Positions 51,165 through 60,139 of a stretch of DNA of 64,000 nt are shown here, piece by piece. Within the stretch, counting starts at the first letter, position 1. The number at the start of each line of letters is the position of its first letter. The DNA is from Acetobacterium paludosum. Lineage in GTDB: Bacteria; Bacillota; Clostridia; Eubacteriales; Eubacteriaceae. A program made the position numbers and the translations under genes. The notes below the pieces were generated by a model that made no database searches, was not told where the DNA came from, and was given only the letters and a program-made list of their open reading frames with translations. Where the stretch lies: assembly GCF_008086595.1 (NCBI RefSeq), contig NZ_RXYA01000001.1, forward strand, positions 310,001 through 374,000. Direction: 5' to 3'.

Positions 51165-51389
51165 ATGGATAGCAAATTAGATATTCAAAAACAAGAAGAA
51201 ATTTTCAAAGTGTTTCTGGCGCATTGGATTAACCATACAGGTGATCATATCGATGGTTATCAAGAATGGGCAGAAAAGCTCAGAGGCACATCAAAGGATG
51301 CTGTTTCAAAAGAAATATTTTTAGCGATTGAAGAAATGCGAGCTGTCCAAAAAAAAATGATGGAAGCAAAAATTCTTTTCAGAGGTTAA
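51165..51389 (+). CDS. Small helical HW-H protein related to the His-rich protein tail
   Basis: A 74-residue helical protein: FKVFLAHWINHTGDHIDGYQEWAEKLRG then AIEEMRAVQKKMMEAKILF. It aligns end to end with residues 105-169 of the protein at 47563, including HWxxHxxDHxxxYxxW, but lacks the His-rich arm. The HWxxH and DH residues could bind a metal. A GGAGGATGTGTAA site overlaps the upstream stop. The pair suggests a shared nickel-carrier fold dedicated to ACS. Confidence 0.7.
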   Translation: MDSKLDIQKQEEIFKVFLAHWINHTGDHIDGYQEWAEKLRGTSKDAVSKEIFLAIEEMRAVQKKMMEAKILFRG

Positions 51390-51420
51390 ATTTTCAATAA
51401 TTACAACAACCCATGCTTGA

Positions 51421-51452
51421 AAGCAGGACTAATTTGGTTCTGTCTTTTTTTG
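51421..51452 (+). terminator. Terminator at end of acs locus
   Basis: An imperfect stem (AGCAGGAC with GTTCTGTCT, one bulge) followed by TTTTTTTG, 30 nt after the last small gene. Confidence 0.6.
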
Positions 51453-51528
51453 TTTAAAAAGCAAAAAAAGTTAGGACCATTTTTCATGATCGTGTATAAT
51501 ATAGGGAAAAGTGAGAGGAAACAATGAG

Positions 51529-52320
51529 ATGAGGATTAAGGATAAAAAACGTTTTATTATTGCTTGCGGTGGATTAGCAGCAATATTAATTGCGATTATT
51601 GTGGTATTTACAGTCAGATTATATCACAGTGGAAATAATGCTCAAGTTGCAGATAAAACAGCAAGTGCAAAGACAACGACAACACAGGAAGCGACGACAG
51701 AAAATAATTCCCCGACAACCACGGCTGAGACTGGAAACGATGCGGGAGATAAAATAAGTAGCACATCAACAGACAGTATTACAGCGCTGGTTAATAAAAA
51801 TCACAGTATTTCTGCGAGTTATGTACCCAATGATTTGGTAACTTTAGATCTTCCATCAACGCGGGATACCCAGCTTCGGAGTGATGCCGCGGAAGCGTTG
51901 GTCAAACTATTTAATGCCGCCAGCAGTGCTGGATTGGACCTTTATTGTTGTTCCGGTTATCGTTCTTACGAAACCCAATCGGAGTTATATGATTGGAACG
52001 TCAGCACTTACGGTGCTGAGCAGGCTGATCTTGTCAGTGCGCGACCGGGTATGAGTGAGCATCAGCTGGGTTTGGCGATGGATGTTACGAGTGCATCTGT
52101 TGGTTTCGATCTATTGGAAAGCTTTGGGACGACAGCGGAAGGTCAATTCCTTAAAAACAATGCCTATAAGTACGGGTTTATCATTCGTTATCCTCAAGAC
52201 AAAACGAATATTACTGGCTATGCCTATGAACCATGGCACATCCGTTATCTGGGTGTGGATGTTGCGACCGATATTTACAATAGCGGTAAAACGATGGAAG
52301 AATATTACGGCGTGAATTAG
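51529..52320 (+). CDS. VanY/DacB-type D,D- or L,D-carboxypeptidase
   Basis: A 263-residue secreted or membrane-anchored peptidase: one N-terminal helix (FIIACGGLAAILIAIIVVFTV), a Thr-rich linker, then the VanY domain with CSGYRSYETQSELY, RPGMSEHQLGLAMDVT (His and Asp zinc ligands) and EPWHIRYLG (third His). It trims cell-wall peptides. ATG 51529 is preferred to the GTG at 51511 because of the AGAGG site between them. Confidence 0.9.
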   Translation: MRIKDKKRFIIACGGLAAILIAIIVVFTVRLYHSGNNAQVADKTASAKTTTTQEATTENNSPTTTAETGNDAGDKISSTSTDSITALVNKNHSISASYVPNDLVTLDLPSTRDTQLRSDAAEALVKLFNAASSAGLDLYCCSGYRSYETQSELYDWNVSTYGAEQADLVSARPGMSEHQLGLAMDVTSASVGFDLLESFGTTAEGQFLKNNAYKYGFIIRYPQDKTNITGYAYEPWHIRYLGVDVATDIYNSGKTMEEYYGVN

Positions 52321-52321
52321 T

Positions 52322-52350
52322 AAAAAGGTGTCAGTCAGGACACCTTTTTT
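52322..52350 (+). terminator. VanY-type gene terminator
   Basis: Stem AAAAAGGTGTC (52322-52332) with GACACCTTTTT (52339-52349). Confidence 0.92.
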
Positions 52351-52425
52351 ATAGCGGGAAACATTCCATACAAAATAATAGTTTCCAAAAGGTTGATTTA
52401 TTGATATAATAATCACGAATTTTGT

Positions 52426-52502
52426 GCGCCCGTAGCTCAGGTGGATAGAGCAGTAGTTTCCTAAACTGCGTGCCGGAGGTTCGAATCCTCTCGGGTGCAC
52501 CA
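52426..52502 (+). tRNA. tRNA-Arg (anticodon CCT)
   Basis: A full cloverleaf: acceptor GCGCCCG with CGGGTGC, D arm GCTC...GAGC, anticodon arm GTAGT-TTCCTAA-ACTGC with anticodon CCT, T arm AGAGG-type with GGTTCGAATCC, and an encoded CCA. It reads AGG. A TATAAT lies 16 nt upstream. Confidence 0.97.
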
Positions 52503-52544
52503 TCAAATTAAAATTAATCACCTTCGGTGAGCTGCCAGAATATT

Positions 52545-52587
52545 AAAAACCTTTCAAGAAAATGTAAAATTTTTGAAAGGTTTTTTT
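52545..52587 (+). terminator. tRNA terminator
   Basis: Stem AAAAACCTTTCAA (52545-52557) with TTGAAAGGTTTTTTT. A small TCACC-TTCG-GTGA hairpin precedes it at 52519. Confidence 0.88.
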
Positions 52588-52680
52588 GTTTATTACCGGA
52601 AAACGGGGTACATAATAAACAGAAATTAGCATTCTTATTTCCAGAGTGCTGATAAAATTATTCACAGGAGGCATTTATTT

Positions 52681-53124
52681 ATGTTAGATCTAACACCGTT
52701 AAAAAAGAATCAGATTGCAAGGCCGGATGATGTGGTTGATTTCTATAATCTGGTTGAAAATTTCTTCAATGATGTTCAATCACCATTTAGAAGTCTTAAG
52801 AATGACACGTTTAAAATTGACGTAAAAGAAAATGACAAAGAGTATATTATCGATGCGGAAATTGCAGGGTATAACAAAGAAGATATTCATGTTAAATATA
52901 ATGATGACCGACTGACGATTTCGGTTTCAAAAAAAGAAGAAAAAAATGAAGAAAATGAACGATATATCCACAAAGAACGATCTTTCAGTTCAATGCAGAG
53001 AACAGTATATCTTCCAAACGTTTCTGAAAGCGAAGTTAAAGCAGCTTTTGAAAATGGCGTATTAAAAGTAACGGCGCCAAAGTCCAAAGAAAGTGAAAAG
53101 AAAACTGAAATAAAAATTGATTGA
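52681..53124 (+). CDS. Small heat-shock protein (Hsp20/alpha-crystallin)
   Basis: A 147-residue protein with an alpha-crystallin domain: KNDTFKIDVKENDKEYIIDAEIAGYNKEDIHVKYNDDRLTISV and the ERSFSSMQRTVYLPN, then AAFENGVLKVTAPK signatures. An ATP-independent holdase in the cytoplasm. SD CAGGAGG. Monocistronic by terminator placement. Confidence 0.93.
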   Translation: MLDLTPLKKNQIARPDDVVDFYNLVENFFNDVQSPFRSLKNDTFKIDVKENDKEYIIDAEIAGYNKEDIHVKYNDDRLTISVSKKEEKNEENERYIHKERSFSSMQRTVYLPNVSESEVKAAFENGVLKVTAPKSKESEKKTEIKID

Positions 53125-53130
53125 TTTAAA

Positions 53131-53156
53131 GCAACCTCGAGAGGGGTTGCTTTTTT
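53131..53156 (+). terminator. hsp20 terminator
   Basis: Stem GCAACC (53131-53136) with GGTTGC (53145-53150), followed by TTTTTT. Confidence 0.9.
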
Positions 53157-53283
53157 GTGGAGATACGCGGTTGCTTAAGGATAAGACAAAAATCTTGCAA
53201 ATTTGAATGACAAGGTTTATACTTTTAAATATTAGAAAAACGAATGAAAATCAGTTGGAATAATTTGATATGGGGAGATAGAT

Positions 53284-53469
53284 GTGGAAGATTACAAAAA
53301 AACATTGATCGTGTTCGGCTGCCTGTTATTATTTGCGCTGATTTCGCCAGTCATTATTGCATGGTTGGATGTGATTCTTTCGCCCTATATATCGACCATC
53401 GGTTTTATCATCATTATTTTTGCAGCTACGGTTATCATTGCGTGGTTTGGAAAAATCGGTCGAAAATAA
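53284..53469 (+). CDS. Small two-helix membrane protein
   Basis: A 61-residue hydrophobic protein with two likely membrane helices (FGCLLLFALISPVIIAWLDVI and GFIIIIFAATVIIAWFG) and basic ends. Starts with GTG 53284 after GGGGAGA. No family recognised. It ends 72 nt before the GNAT gene. Confidence 0.55.
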   Translation: MEDYKKTLIVFGCLLLFALISPVIIAWLDVILSPYISTIGFIIIIFAATVIIAWFGKIGRK

Positions 53470-53540
53470 TTGGCCATAAAGTTCTGATGATACGAAAAAA
53501 GAATTAAAGTAAAATTCTAATATAAAACAGGAGATAACGT

Positions 53541-54032
53541 TTGAAAATAAGATTAGCAGAAGAAAAAGATTACCAACGGGTATTGGATATACTAAATGAA
53601 GCGATTGAAGCAAGAAAATTTACGGCGCAATTATCTCCGGCTACGATGAAAATCCGAAAACCATGGTTCGTTCAGCATTCCGGAACCCGACATCCGATGT
53701 TTGTCGCAGAGTTGGATGGAGAAATAGTAGGGTGGACGACACTTACAGAATTTCGTTCTGGACGTGAGGGCTTCCGTTATACTTCAGAAATCAGCTATTA
53801 TGTTGATAGCCGTGTCCATGGAAAAGGGGTTGGGTCAATGCTGATGAAGTGTGCCATTGAAGCGGCCCGGGAAATAGGGTTTAGAAATCTGGTTGCCATC
53901 ATTTTTGACAGCAATATCGCCAGTCAATCACTTGCAAAAAAACATGGGTTTGAGCGATGGGGACATATGCCGGATGTGGTCGATATTGACGGAAATAATT
54001 TTGGCTGCGACTATTGGGGATTAAAATTGTAA
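53541..54032 (+). CDS. GNAT N-acetyltransferase (PAT-like)
   Basis: A 163-residue acetyltransferase: IRLAEEKDYQRVLDILNEAI, then EISYYVDSRVHGKGVGSMLMKCAIEAAREIGFRN with the acetyl-CoA loop GKGVGS, and SLAKKHGFERWGHMPDV. This resembles phosphinothricin N-acetyltransferase-like proteins; the actual amine is unknown. Starts at TTG 53541 after CAGGAGA. Confidence 0.88.
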   Translation: MKIRLAEEKDYQRVLDILNEAIEARKFTAQLSPATMKIRKPWFVQHSGTRHPMFVAELDGEIVGWTTLTEFRSGREGFRYTSEISYYVDSRVHGKGVGSMLMKCAIEAAREIGFRNLVAIIFDSNIASQSLAKKHGFERWGHMPDVVDIDGNNFGCDYWGLKL

Positions 54033-54158
54033 AAAAAAGAAATCTTTCTTGATTGTTTCAGTTATTACTGATATAATGTCAATGTTGTTGAAAAGGCTGT
54101 GTGCCTTTTTTTATTGAGAAAATTTCAAGAGAATATGTCATGATTATTAATGTTTTTA

Positions 54159-54188
54159 TTGACAAAAACAGGTTTATTGTGCTATTCT
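54159..54188 (+). promoter_or_regulatory. rpmG-secE-nusG promoter
   Basis: TTGACA (54159-54164) and TATTCT (54183-54188), spacer 18 nt, about 85 nt before rpmG. Confidence 0.6.
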
Positions 54189-54270
54189 ATGTTAGTGACT
54201 ATGAAAATAGGGACCGTGTGCCTGCGTGTTCCTGCGGGTGTTGATATATAAGGATGTAGGAGGTGCTGGA

Positions 54271-54420
54271 ATGAGAGTAAAAGTTACTTTAGCATGTACA
54301 GAATGCAAGCAAAGAAATTATGATACCATGAAAAACAAGAAGAATAACCCTGATCGTTTAGAGGCGGAAAAATATTGCAAATTTTGCAAGAAGCATACAC
54401 CACATAAAGAAACGAAATAA
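54271..54420 (+). CDS. rpmG: 50S ribosomal protein L33
   Basis: A 49-residue zinc-type L33: [17 protein letters not shown]...YCKFCKKHT with two CxxC pairs. The ATG at 54271 follows GGAGGTG; the longer frame has no support. First gene of the conserved rpmG-secE-nusG-rplK-rplA string. Confidence 0.95.
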   Translation: MRVKVTLACTECKQRNYDTMKNKKNNPDRLEAEKYCKFCKKHTPHKETK

Positions 54421-54438
54421 TGGATAAAGAGGGATATC

Positions 54439-54819
54439 ATGGCAACAAATAAAAACGCAAAAAATGCCAGTAATAAACAAGGAAAAAATGATAACACCCA
54501 GAAACAGGCGCAAAAAACCGAGGATAAGGCTGCAAACCTGGTAAAAGAGGATAAAAAAACGCCTCAATCAACGGAAAAAAATGACAAAAAAACGAAAAAG
54601 AAGTCAAGTGAAAAAGGAAAAAAACCAAATATCTTTCAACAAATGGTAGGCTTTTTCAAAGGGGTTTACCGTGAGCTGAAAAAAGTTACTTGGTTAACAA
54701 AGGAAGAATTGCTTCAGCGGACGGGCATAGTAGCTGGAGTTGTTGCGATTTTTACTCTTCTCACTTGGATTGTTGATACAGGACTAGGTGGACTTGCCAC
54801 GTTATTTTTAAAAAAGTAG
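54439..54819 (+). CDS. secE: Preprotein translocase subunit SecE
   Basis: A 126-residue protein. The last 60 residues are a standard SecE (GVYRELKKVTWLTKEELLQRTGIVAGVVAIF plus one membrane helix). The first 65 residues are a Lys/Asn-rich, probably disordered extension, twice the usual length. Confidence 0.93.
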   Translation: MATNKNAKNASNKQGKNDNTQKQAQKTEDKAANLVKEDKKTPQSTEKNDKKTKKKSSEKGKKPNIFQQMVGFFKGVYRELKKVTWLTKEELLQRTGIVAGVVAIFTLLTWIVDTGLGGLATLFLKK

Positions 54820-54832
54820 GTAAGGGAGAGCC

Positions 54833-55387
54833 ATGGATAGTAATCAGCACGATCAACTCGATCAACAAGATCAGGCGCAATGGTTTGTTGCGCATACTTA
54901 TTCAGGATATGAGAATAAAGTAAAAGCAAGCATTGAGGCTACTGTAGAAAACAGAAATATGGAGGATTTGATCCTTGAGGTTCAAGTTCCTGTACAGGAA
55001 GTCGTCGAAAGCAAAAACGGCAAACGCGTCGTAAAAGAAAAGAAACTATTTCCTGGATATGTTATGATCAAAATGTTCATGACAGATGATTCATGGTATG
55101 TAGTTCGAAATACCCGTGGTGTGACCGGGTTTGTTGGTCCAGCGTCAAAACCGGTACCGTTGTCCAAAGCTGAATTAAAAAGCATGGGCATTCGTCAACA
55201 GCGTGTGGAAATTAGCATGAAGGTTGGAGAAGAGGTTAAGGTTACTGAAGGACCGCTTGAAGGTTTCACTGGAATTATTGAAGAAGTACATCCGGAAAAA
55301 TCAAAGGTTAAGGTCAATGTTTCCATGTTTGGCAGGGAAACGCTTGCTGAACTGGGATTTGAACAAATAGAAAAAATAAACACTTAA
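54833..55387 (+). CDS. nusG: Transcription elongation/antitermination factor NusG
   Basis: A 184-residue NusG: N-terminal NGN domain (QWFVAHTYSGYENKVKASIEATVENR, FPGYVMIKMFMTDDSWYVVRNTRGVTGFVG) and C-terminal KOW domain (GEEVKVTEGPLEGFTGIIEEV). Confidence 0.97.
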   Translation: MDSNQHDQLDQQDQAQWFVAHTYSGYENKVKASIEATVENRNMEDLILEVQVPVQEVVESKNGKRVVKEKKLFPGYVMIKMFMTDDSWYVVRNTRGVTGFVGPASKPVPLSKAELKSMGIRQQRVEISMKVGEEVKVTEGPLEGFTGIIEEVHPEKSKVKVNVSMFGRETLAELGFEQIEKINT

Positions 55388-55458
55388 GGAAAAACTATTC
55401 TTCATGCTAACTCCGTTCGGAGTAAAAAATACTATATTAAAATGAAGGAGGTGTTAAC

Positions 55459-55884
55459 ATGGCAAAGAAAGTAATGGGACTAATAAAATTACAAATACCT
55501 GCCGGTAAAGCAACACCAGCACCACCAGTTGGTCCTGCACTGGGACAACATGGTGTTAACATTATGGGATTCTGTAAAGAATTTAATGCAAAAACTGCAA
55601 ATGAAGCAGGAATGATTATTCCTGTAGTGATTACTGTTTATCAAGATAGATCTTACTCGTTTATTACAAAAACTCCACCAGCCGCTGTTCTTCTAAAGAA
55701 AAGCGCAGGAATTGAGTCCGGATCTGGCGTACCTAACAAAACAAAGGTAGCGACTGTCACGAATGAACAGATAAGAGAAATTGCAACATTGAAAATGCCG
55801 GATTTAAATGCGGCAACAGTAGAATCAGCAATGAGAATGATCGCAGGAACAGCCCGTAGCATGGGCATCACAATCGAAGAATAA
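55459..55884 (+). CDS. rplK: 50S ribosomal protein L11
   Basis: A 141-residue L11 with [25 protein letters not shown] and the C-terminal RNA-binding [20 protein letters not shown] small CTCCGTTCGGAG hairpin lies upstream in the 71-nt gap. Confidence 0.98.
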   Translation: MAKKVMGLIKLQIPAGKATPAPPVGPALGQHGVNIMGFCKEFNAKTANEAGMIIPVVITVYQDRSYSFITKTPPAAVLLKKSAGIESGSGVPNKTKVATVTNEQIREIATLKMPDLNAATVESAMRMIAGTARSMGITIEE

Positions 55885-55945
55885 TTTTAGAAGGTAGAAA
55901 CACCTTAAGTGGGAGGGAAACCGCTATTACCACAAGGAGGCAGAG

Positions 55946-56635
55946 ATGAAAAAAGGAAAAAAATATCAAGACTTGGTAAAAAGCTTTGACAAGCAAGAAT
56001 TATTCGATCCAGAAGCAGTTATTGCTCAGGTAAAGAAACTTGCAACAGCAAAGTTTGATGAAACGATTGAACTGCATATTAGATTGGGTGTTGACTCACG
56101 TCATGCAGATCAACAAGTTCGTGGAGCTGTCGTTCTTCCACATGGTACAGGTAAAACAGTTAAAGTTCTTGTTATCGCAAAAGGCGATAAATTGAAAGAA
56201 GCTGAAGAAGCCGGTGCAGATTTCTTTGGTGAAGACGATATGATTGATAAAATTCAAAAAGAAAACTGGTTTGATTTTGATATTATGATTGCTACCCCTG
56301 ATATGATGGGTAAAGTTGGTCGTTTAGGTCGAGTATTAGGACCTAAAGGATTAATGCCTAACCCTAAATCCGGAACAGTAACCATGGACGTTGCTAAGGC
56401 TGTTGCCGATACAAAAGCTGGTAAGGTAGAGTATCGTTTAGACAAAACCAATATTATCCATGTAATCATTGGTAAGGCTTCTTTCTCAGAAGAAGCATTG
56501 CATGAAAATATGAGAGTAGTACTGGATGCCGTAAAAAAAGCAAAACCAGCAGCATCTAAAGGTTTATACTTTAGAAGTGTCACGTTAGCAAGCACCATGA
56601 GTCCTGGGGTAAAAATCAACACTGGAAAAATCTAG
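55946..56635 (+). CDS. rplA: 50S ribosomal protein L1
   Basis: A 229-residue L1: [28 protein letters not shown] and [22 protein letters not shown]1 usually autoregulates the L11-L1 mRNA. Confidence 0.98.
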   Translation: MKKGKKYQDLVKSFDKQELFDPEAVIAQVKKLATAKFDETIELHIRLGVDSRHADQQVRGAVVLPHGTGKTVKVLVIAKGDKLKEAEEAGADFFGEDDMIDKIQKENWFDFDIMIATPDMMGKVGRLGRVLGPKGLMPNPKSGTVTMDVAKAVADTKAGKVEYRLDKTNIIHVIIGKASFSEEALHENMRVVLDAVKKAKPAASKGLYFRSVTLASTMSPGVKINTGKI

Positions 56636-56667
56636 GGTTAATTAATTTTACAAAGCCCTAAAACGAC

Positions 56668-56696
56668 TTGACATAGAAAATGACAAATGATACAAT
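56668..56696 (+). promoter_or_regulatory. rplJL promoter
   Basis: TTGACA (56668-56673) and TACAAT (56691-56696), spacer 17 nt, right after rplA. Confidence 0.8.
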
Positions 56697-56702
56697 AGCG
56701 TC

Positions 56703-56833
56703 GTTGTCAAAGAATATCATTCATCCATAGACAGTAGGTGTTCCATAAATCCTACCGAGGCTGAAGAGAAAAAGCTTATATTAATAATAAAGCTCTCTTC
56801 ACACGGTGGAGTGAGCTTTTTTGATACGATTTT
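56703..56833 (+). promoter_or_regulatory. Ribosomal protein L10 leader
   Basis: The segment has the L10-leader hallmark CCTACCGAGG and ends in a stem (AGCTC...TGAGCT) with TTTTTT. L10(L12)4 binding to this mRNA would favour termination before rplJ. Confidence 0.85.
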
Positions 56834-56855
56834 TTAAAGGAGGTGCACATAATAC

Positions 56856-57377
56856 ATGCCAAAGATTGAAATAAAACAAGTTGTTGTACAAGAAATTGCA
56901 GAAAAATTCCGCAATGCTCAGACAGCGATACTCGTTGATTATCGCGGTTTAAACGTTGAAGAAGTGACTGAGCTTCGTGCTAAAGCACGCGCAGCAGGCA
57001 TTGACTACAAAGTTTACAAAAATTCAATGATGCGGTTTGCAGCCAAAGAAACAGGCTATGAAGGTCTTCTAGACGTTCTGGTTGGTCCGACTGCTGTTGC
57101 TTTCTGTGATACTGATCCAGTAGCACCAGCGAAATTATTAAATGATTTTGCAAAACTGCATAAAGCATTAGAAATTAAAGCCGGTATGGTTGACGGTAAG
57201 TGTTTAGACGTTAAAGGCGTTGAAGCTCTTGCAGAATTACCATCACGAGAAGTATTGGTTGCCAGAGTTCTTGGCGGCTTAAACGCACCAATTTCAGGTT
57301 TTGTCAACGTTTTAAACGGAAACATGCGTGGATTGGTTGTCGCTTTAAATGCGATTGCAGAACAAAAACAAGCCTAG
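56856..57377 (+). CDS. rplJ: 50S ribosomal protein L10
   Basis: A 173-residue L10: EKFRNAQTAILVDYRGLNVEEVTELR, YKVYKNSMMRFA and the helical C terminus that binds L12 dimers. SD AAAGGAGGTG. Confidence 0.98.
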   Translation: MPKIEIKQVVVQEIAEKFRNAQTAILVDYRGLNVEEVTELRAKARAAGIDYKVYKNSMMRFAAKETGYEGLLDVLVGPTAVAFCDTDPVAPAKLLNDFAKLHKALEIKAGMVDGKCLDVKGVEALAELPSREVLVARVLGGLNAPISGFVNVLNGNMRGLVVALNAIAEQKQA

Positions 57378-57428
57378 TTCAATAGGTAAAATTAAATTAT
57401 AGAAAGAATATTTGGAGGCAATAATAAG

Positions 57429-57809
57429 ATGGCAAGTGAAAAAGTAACACAATTAATTGAAGATGTAAAAGGTTTAACTGTATTAGAATTATCTGAATTA
57501 GTAAAAGCTTTAGAAGAAGAATTCGGTGTTAGTGCTGCTGCTCCTATGGCTGTAGCTGCTGCTCCTGCTGCTGGAGCTGCTGTAGAAGCTGAAGAACAAA
57601 CTGAATTTGATGTAATCTTAACGGCTGTTGGAGATCAAAAAATCAAAGTAATCAAAGTTGTTCGTGAATTAACTGGTTTAGGCTTAAAAGAAGCAAAAGC
57701 AGTAGTTGATGAAGCTCCAAAAGCAATCAAAGAAGCCGCTACTAAAGAAGAAGCTGAAGAAATTAAAGCTAAAATTGAAGAAGTAGGCGGAAGCATCGAA
57801 GTAAAATAA
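57429..57809 (+). CDS. rplL: 50S ribosomal protein L7/L12
   Basis: A 126-residue L12: N-terminal dimerisation helices, Ala-rich hinge ([20 protein letters not shown]) and C-terminal [24 protein letters not shown]. Typical length. Confidence 0.98.
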   Translation: MASEKVTQLIEDVKGLTVLELSELVKALEEEFGVSAAAPMAVAAAPAAGAAVEAEEQTEFDVILTAVGDQKIKVIKVVRELTGLGLKEAKAVVDEAPKAIKEAATKEEAEEIKAKIEEVGGSIEVK

Positions 57810-57827
57810 TTGCTCGATAACCTATAT

Positions 57828-57859
57828 AAAAAATCACTTGCTTGCGCAGGTGATTTTTT
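57828..57859 (+). terminator. rplL terminator
   Basis: A 14-nt arm (AAAAAATCACTTGC, 57828-57841) pairs with 57846-57859, one G-U pair, and ends in TTTTTT. Confidence 0.93.
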
Positions 57860-58032
57860 TGTTTATACAAGCGTAGGTTACTTTGGTAATCGAACCTTTG
57901 ATTTTCGCGGAAGCAACGATCCAAATGAGTGCTTGCACATGATTGGTGACGATCCGCCTTCGCAAACCAAAGAGAAACACGCAAAGCGTGTCGCTTGCGG
58001 TTTAACAGACGAGGATCTGAGAAAGAAGAACA
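57860..58032 (+). other. GC-richer coding-like block before proS
   Basis: A 173-nt spacer with higher GC than its neighbours. It includes a short stem (GCAAAGCG with CGCTTGC near 57983-57998) and an open plus-strand frame reading GSNDPNECLHMIGDDPPSQT, hydrophilic and protein-like, without a start or an SD of its own. No T-box specifier or GGTGG-type tail was found. It may be a remnant of a gene or a dispersed repeat. Confidence 0.35.
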
Positions 58033-59484
58033 ATGGGAAAAAAACAGTCGAATCAAGTTAAGGAAATTACACCCATGGAAGTGGATTTTCCCCAATGGTA
58101 TACGGACGTTATATCAAAAACAGAAATGGTGGATTATTCACCCGTAAAAGGTTTCATGGTCATACGTCCCTATGGTTATGCTATTTGGGAATTAATCCAA
58201 AAAGCTTATGACAAACGTTTTAAAGAAACGGGTCATGAAAATATGTATTTTCCACTTTTAATACCGGAAAGTCTTTTAAAGAAAGAAGCGGAACATGTTG
58301 AAGGTTTTGCCCCGGAGGTAGCCTGGGTAACTCATGGCGGAGATAAGGAGCTGGGGGAACGATTGGCTGTCCGTCCGACTTCAGAAACCATTATCTGCAG
58401 TATGTATTCAAAATGGCTCAATTCCTACCGCCAACTGCCATTTTTATATAACCAATGGTGTAATGTTGTACGTTGGGAAAAAACAACCCGTCCATTTTTA
58501 AGAACATCGGAATTCTTATGGCAGGAAGGCCACACGCTGCATGAAACGGCGGAAGAAGCACAGGCAGAAACGATGCAGATGTTGGGAATCTACCGCGAAA
58601 TTGCCGAAACATGCCTGGCAATGCCGATGGTTGTCGGACAAAAAAGTGAAAAAGAAAAATTCGCGGGTGCTGATGCAACCTATACAATGGAAGCATTAAT
58701 GCATGATGGGCAAGCATTGCAGTCCGGAACATCCCATAATTTGGGGCAGCATTTCACAAAAGCTTTTGATATTACCTATCTTGATCGAAATAATGAACAA
58801 TCATATCCTTATCACACGTCATGGGGAGTATCAACCCGTTTAATTGGGGGTATCATTATGGTACACGGGGATGACAATGGATTGGTTCTGCCGCCAATGA
58901 TTGCGCCGATTCAGGTGGTTGTTATTCCTGTCGCTCAGCATAAAGAAGGCGTTTTAGACAAGGCTTGGGAGATTGGCAAGATCCTTGAGAAGGAATATCG
59001 AGTAAAAGTTGATGATTCAGACGGTTATTCTCCCGGTTGGAAATTTAACCAGTGGGAAATGAAGGGCGTTCCGATCCGGTTGGAAATTGGACCGCGTGAT
59101 ATTGAAAATGGACAATGTGTTCTGGCACGCCGGGATACCGGTGAAAAGATTCAGGTCAGTCTGGAAGATGTTCTTAAAGCGGTTGGCGATTTATTAAAAG
59201 AAATTCAAAGTAATTTATATGATAAAGCACTGAAAATGCGTGAGGAAAAAACATCAACAGCAGAAAACACCGATGAATTTAAGAAGAACCTCAAAGAAAA
59301 TCCCGGTTTTATAAAAGCCATGTGGTGTGGAGAACGCAGCTGTGAAGATGAAATCAAGGAGGATACCGGAGCTTCAATTCGTTGTATTCCTTTTGATGAT
59401 GAACAGGAAGTTCTATATGAAGGTAAATGCGTATGCTGTGGAAAGCCAGCTAAAAAAATGGCTTATTTCGCGCGAGCATATTAA
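58033..59484 (+). CDS. proS: Prolyl-tRNA synthetase (short, archaeal/eukaryote-like type)
   Basis: A 483-residue class II synthetase without the editing insertion of long bacterial ProS. Motif 2 is [26 protein letters not shown]. The C-terminal zinc-type end is [20 protein letters not shown], typical of the archaeal-like type. It charges tRNA-Pro. Standard length. Confidence 0.95.
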   Translation: MGKKQSNQVKEITPMEVDFPQWYTDVISKTEMVDYSPVKGFMVIRPYGYAIWELIQKAYDKRFKETGHENMYFPLLIPESLLKKEAEHVEGFAPEVAWVTHGGDKELGERLAVRPTSETIICSMYSKWLNSYRQLPFLYNQWCNVVRWEKTTRPFLRTSEFLWQEGHTLHETAEEAQAETMQMLGIYREIAETCLAMPMVVGQKSEKEKFAGADATYTMEALMHDGQALQSGTSHNLGQHFTKAFDITYLDRNNEQSYPYHTSWGVSTRLIGGIIMVHGDDNGLVLPPMIAPIQVVVIPVAQHKEGVLDKAWEIGKILEKEYRVKVDDSDGYSPGWKFNQWEMKGVPIRLEIGPRDIENGQCVLARRDTGEKIQVSLEDVLKAVGDLLKEIQSNLYDKALKMREEKTSTAENTDEFKKNLKENPGFIKAMWCGERSCEDEIKEDTGASIRCIPFDDEQEVLYEGKCVCCGKPAKKMAYFARAY

Positions 59485-59495
59485 AGTGTGAGGAT

Positions 59496-60086
59496 ATGTG
59501 TGAACACGTGAGCAGCATTGAATTGACCAGCCTTAAGTTTATTTTGAACGAAACTGAATTTTATGAGCGGATCCGAATGGAAAGAGGAACAAGACGTGCA
59601 AAGCCCATTGAACGGATTTTAGATAGCGCCAAAGAGATCCCCAAACCAAAGGCATTATATTGTGTATCCGAGGCGAAAATTGTCAACGATTCTCAGTTTA
59701 CATTAGATGGGATTTTATTCACCAGTAAAATTGGGGTTGAGAAAATTGCCGATTCAAAATTTGTTATTCCGAATATTGTGACAGCCGGTGTAGAAATAGA
59801 GGATTACTGTTTCACCAGAGAAAGTGTTCTGGAACAATACATTGTTATGGAAATATGCAATTTTGCCTGTCAATTTGCGAAGGATGCAATGATCCGTGAT
59901 ATTAAGAAGAATTATGGTATCGCATTAAAAGAATGTATTTTTCCCGGAGAAGAAGGCTTTCTTTTGGAGTCGGGAAAAAAAATATTTGATGTTTTTGGCG
60001 ATGTTGAAAGTAAAATTGGCGTTAGTATTTCAGAAATGGGACTGCCAACTCCCAGTCGATCGGCTTATTCAATTTGTTTTGCCTAA
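59496..60086 (+). CDS. B12-dependent methionine synthase activation-domain-like protein
   Basis: A 196-residue protein resembling stand-alone versions of the MetH reactivation domain: AKPIERILDSAKEIPKPKALYCVSEAKIV, then IVMEICNFACQFAKDAMIRDIKKNYG, and the ending MGLPTPSRSAYSICFA, which parallels the SAM-binding P-x-x-S-x-S motif. Such proteins are common in acetogens next to corrinoid methyltransferases. The role (reactivation of a methionine synthase or another B12 enzyme) is inferred. 11 nt after proS. Confidence 0.7.
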   Translation: MCEHVSSIELTSLKFILNETEFYERIRMERGTRRAKPIERILDSAKEIPKPKALYCVSEAKIVNDSQFTLDGILFTSKIGVEKIADSKFVIPNIVTAGVEIEDYCFTRESVLEQYIVMEICNFACQFAKDAMIRDIKKNYGIALKECIFPGEEGFLLESGKKIFDVFGDVESKIGVSISEMGLPTPSRSAYSICFA

Positions 60087-60095
60087 AAATGATAA

Positions 60096-60127
60096 CTAAA
60101 AAGAGGCTCGATGAGCCTCTTTTTTAG
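60096..60127. terminator. Terminator between convergent units
   Basis: Stem CTAAAAAGAGGCTC (60096-60109) with GAGCCTCTTTTTTAG (60113-60127), loop GAT. A run and T run on opposite sides make it usable from both directions. Confidence 0.95.
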
Positions 60128-60139
60128 TGGAATGATGTC

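Noticed and set aside
57860-58032. T-box leader for proS
   Set aside because: No T-box (GGTGGTACCGCG-like) sequence and no terminator before the proS start.
57810-58061. 83-residue gene before proS
   Set aside because: It begins within the rplL terminator, overlaps proS and has no SD; recorded only as a coding-like block.
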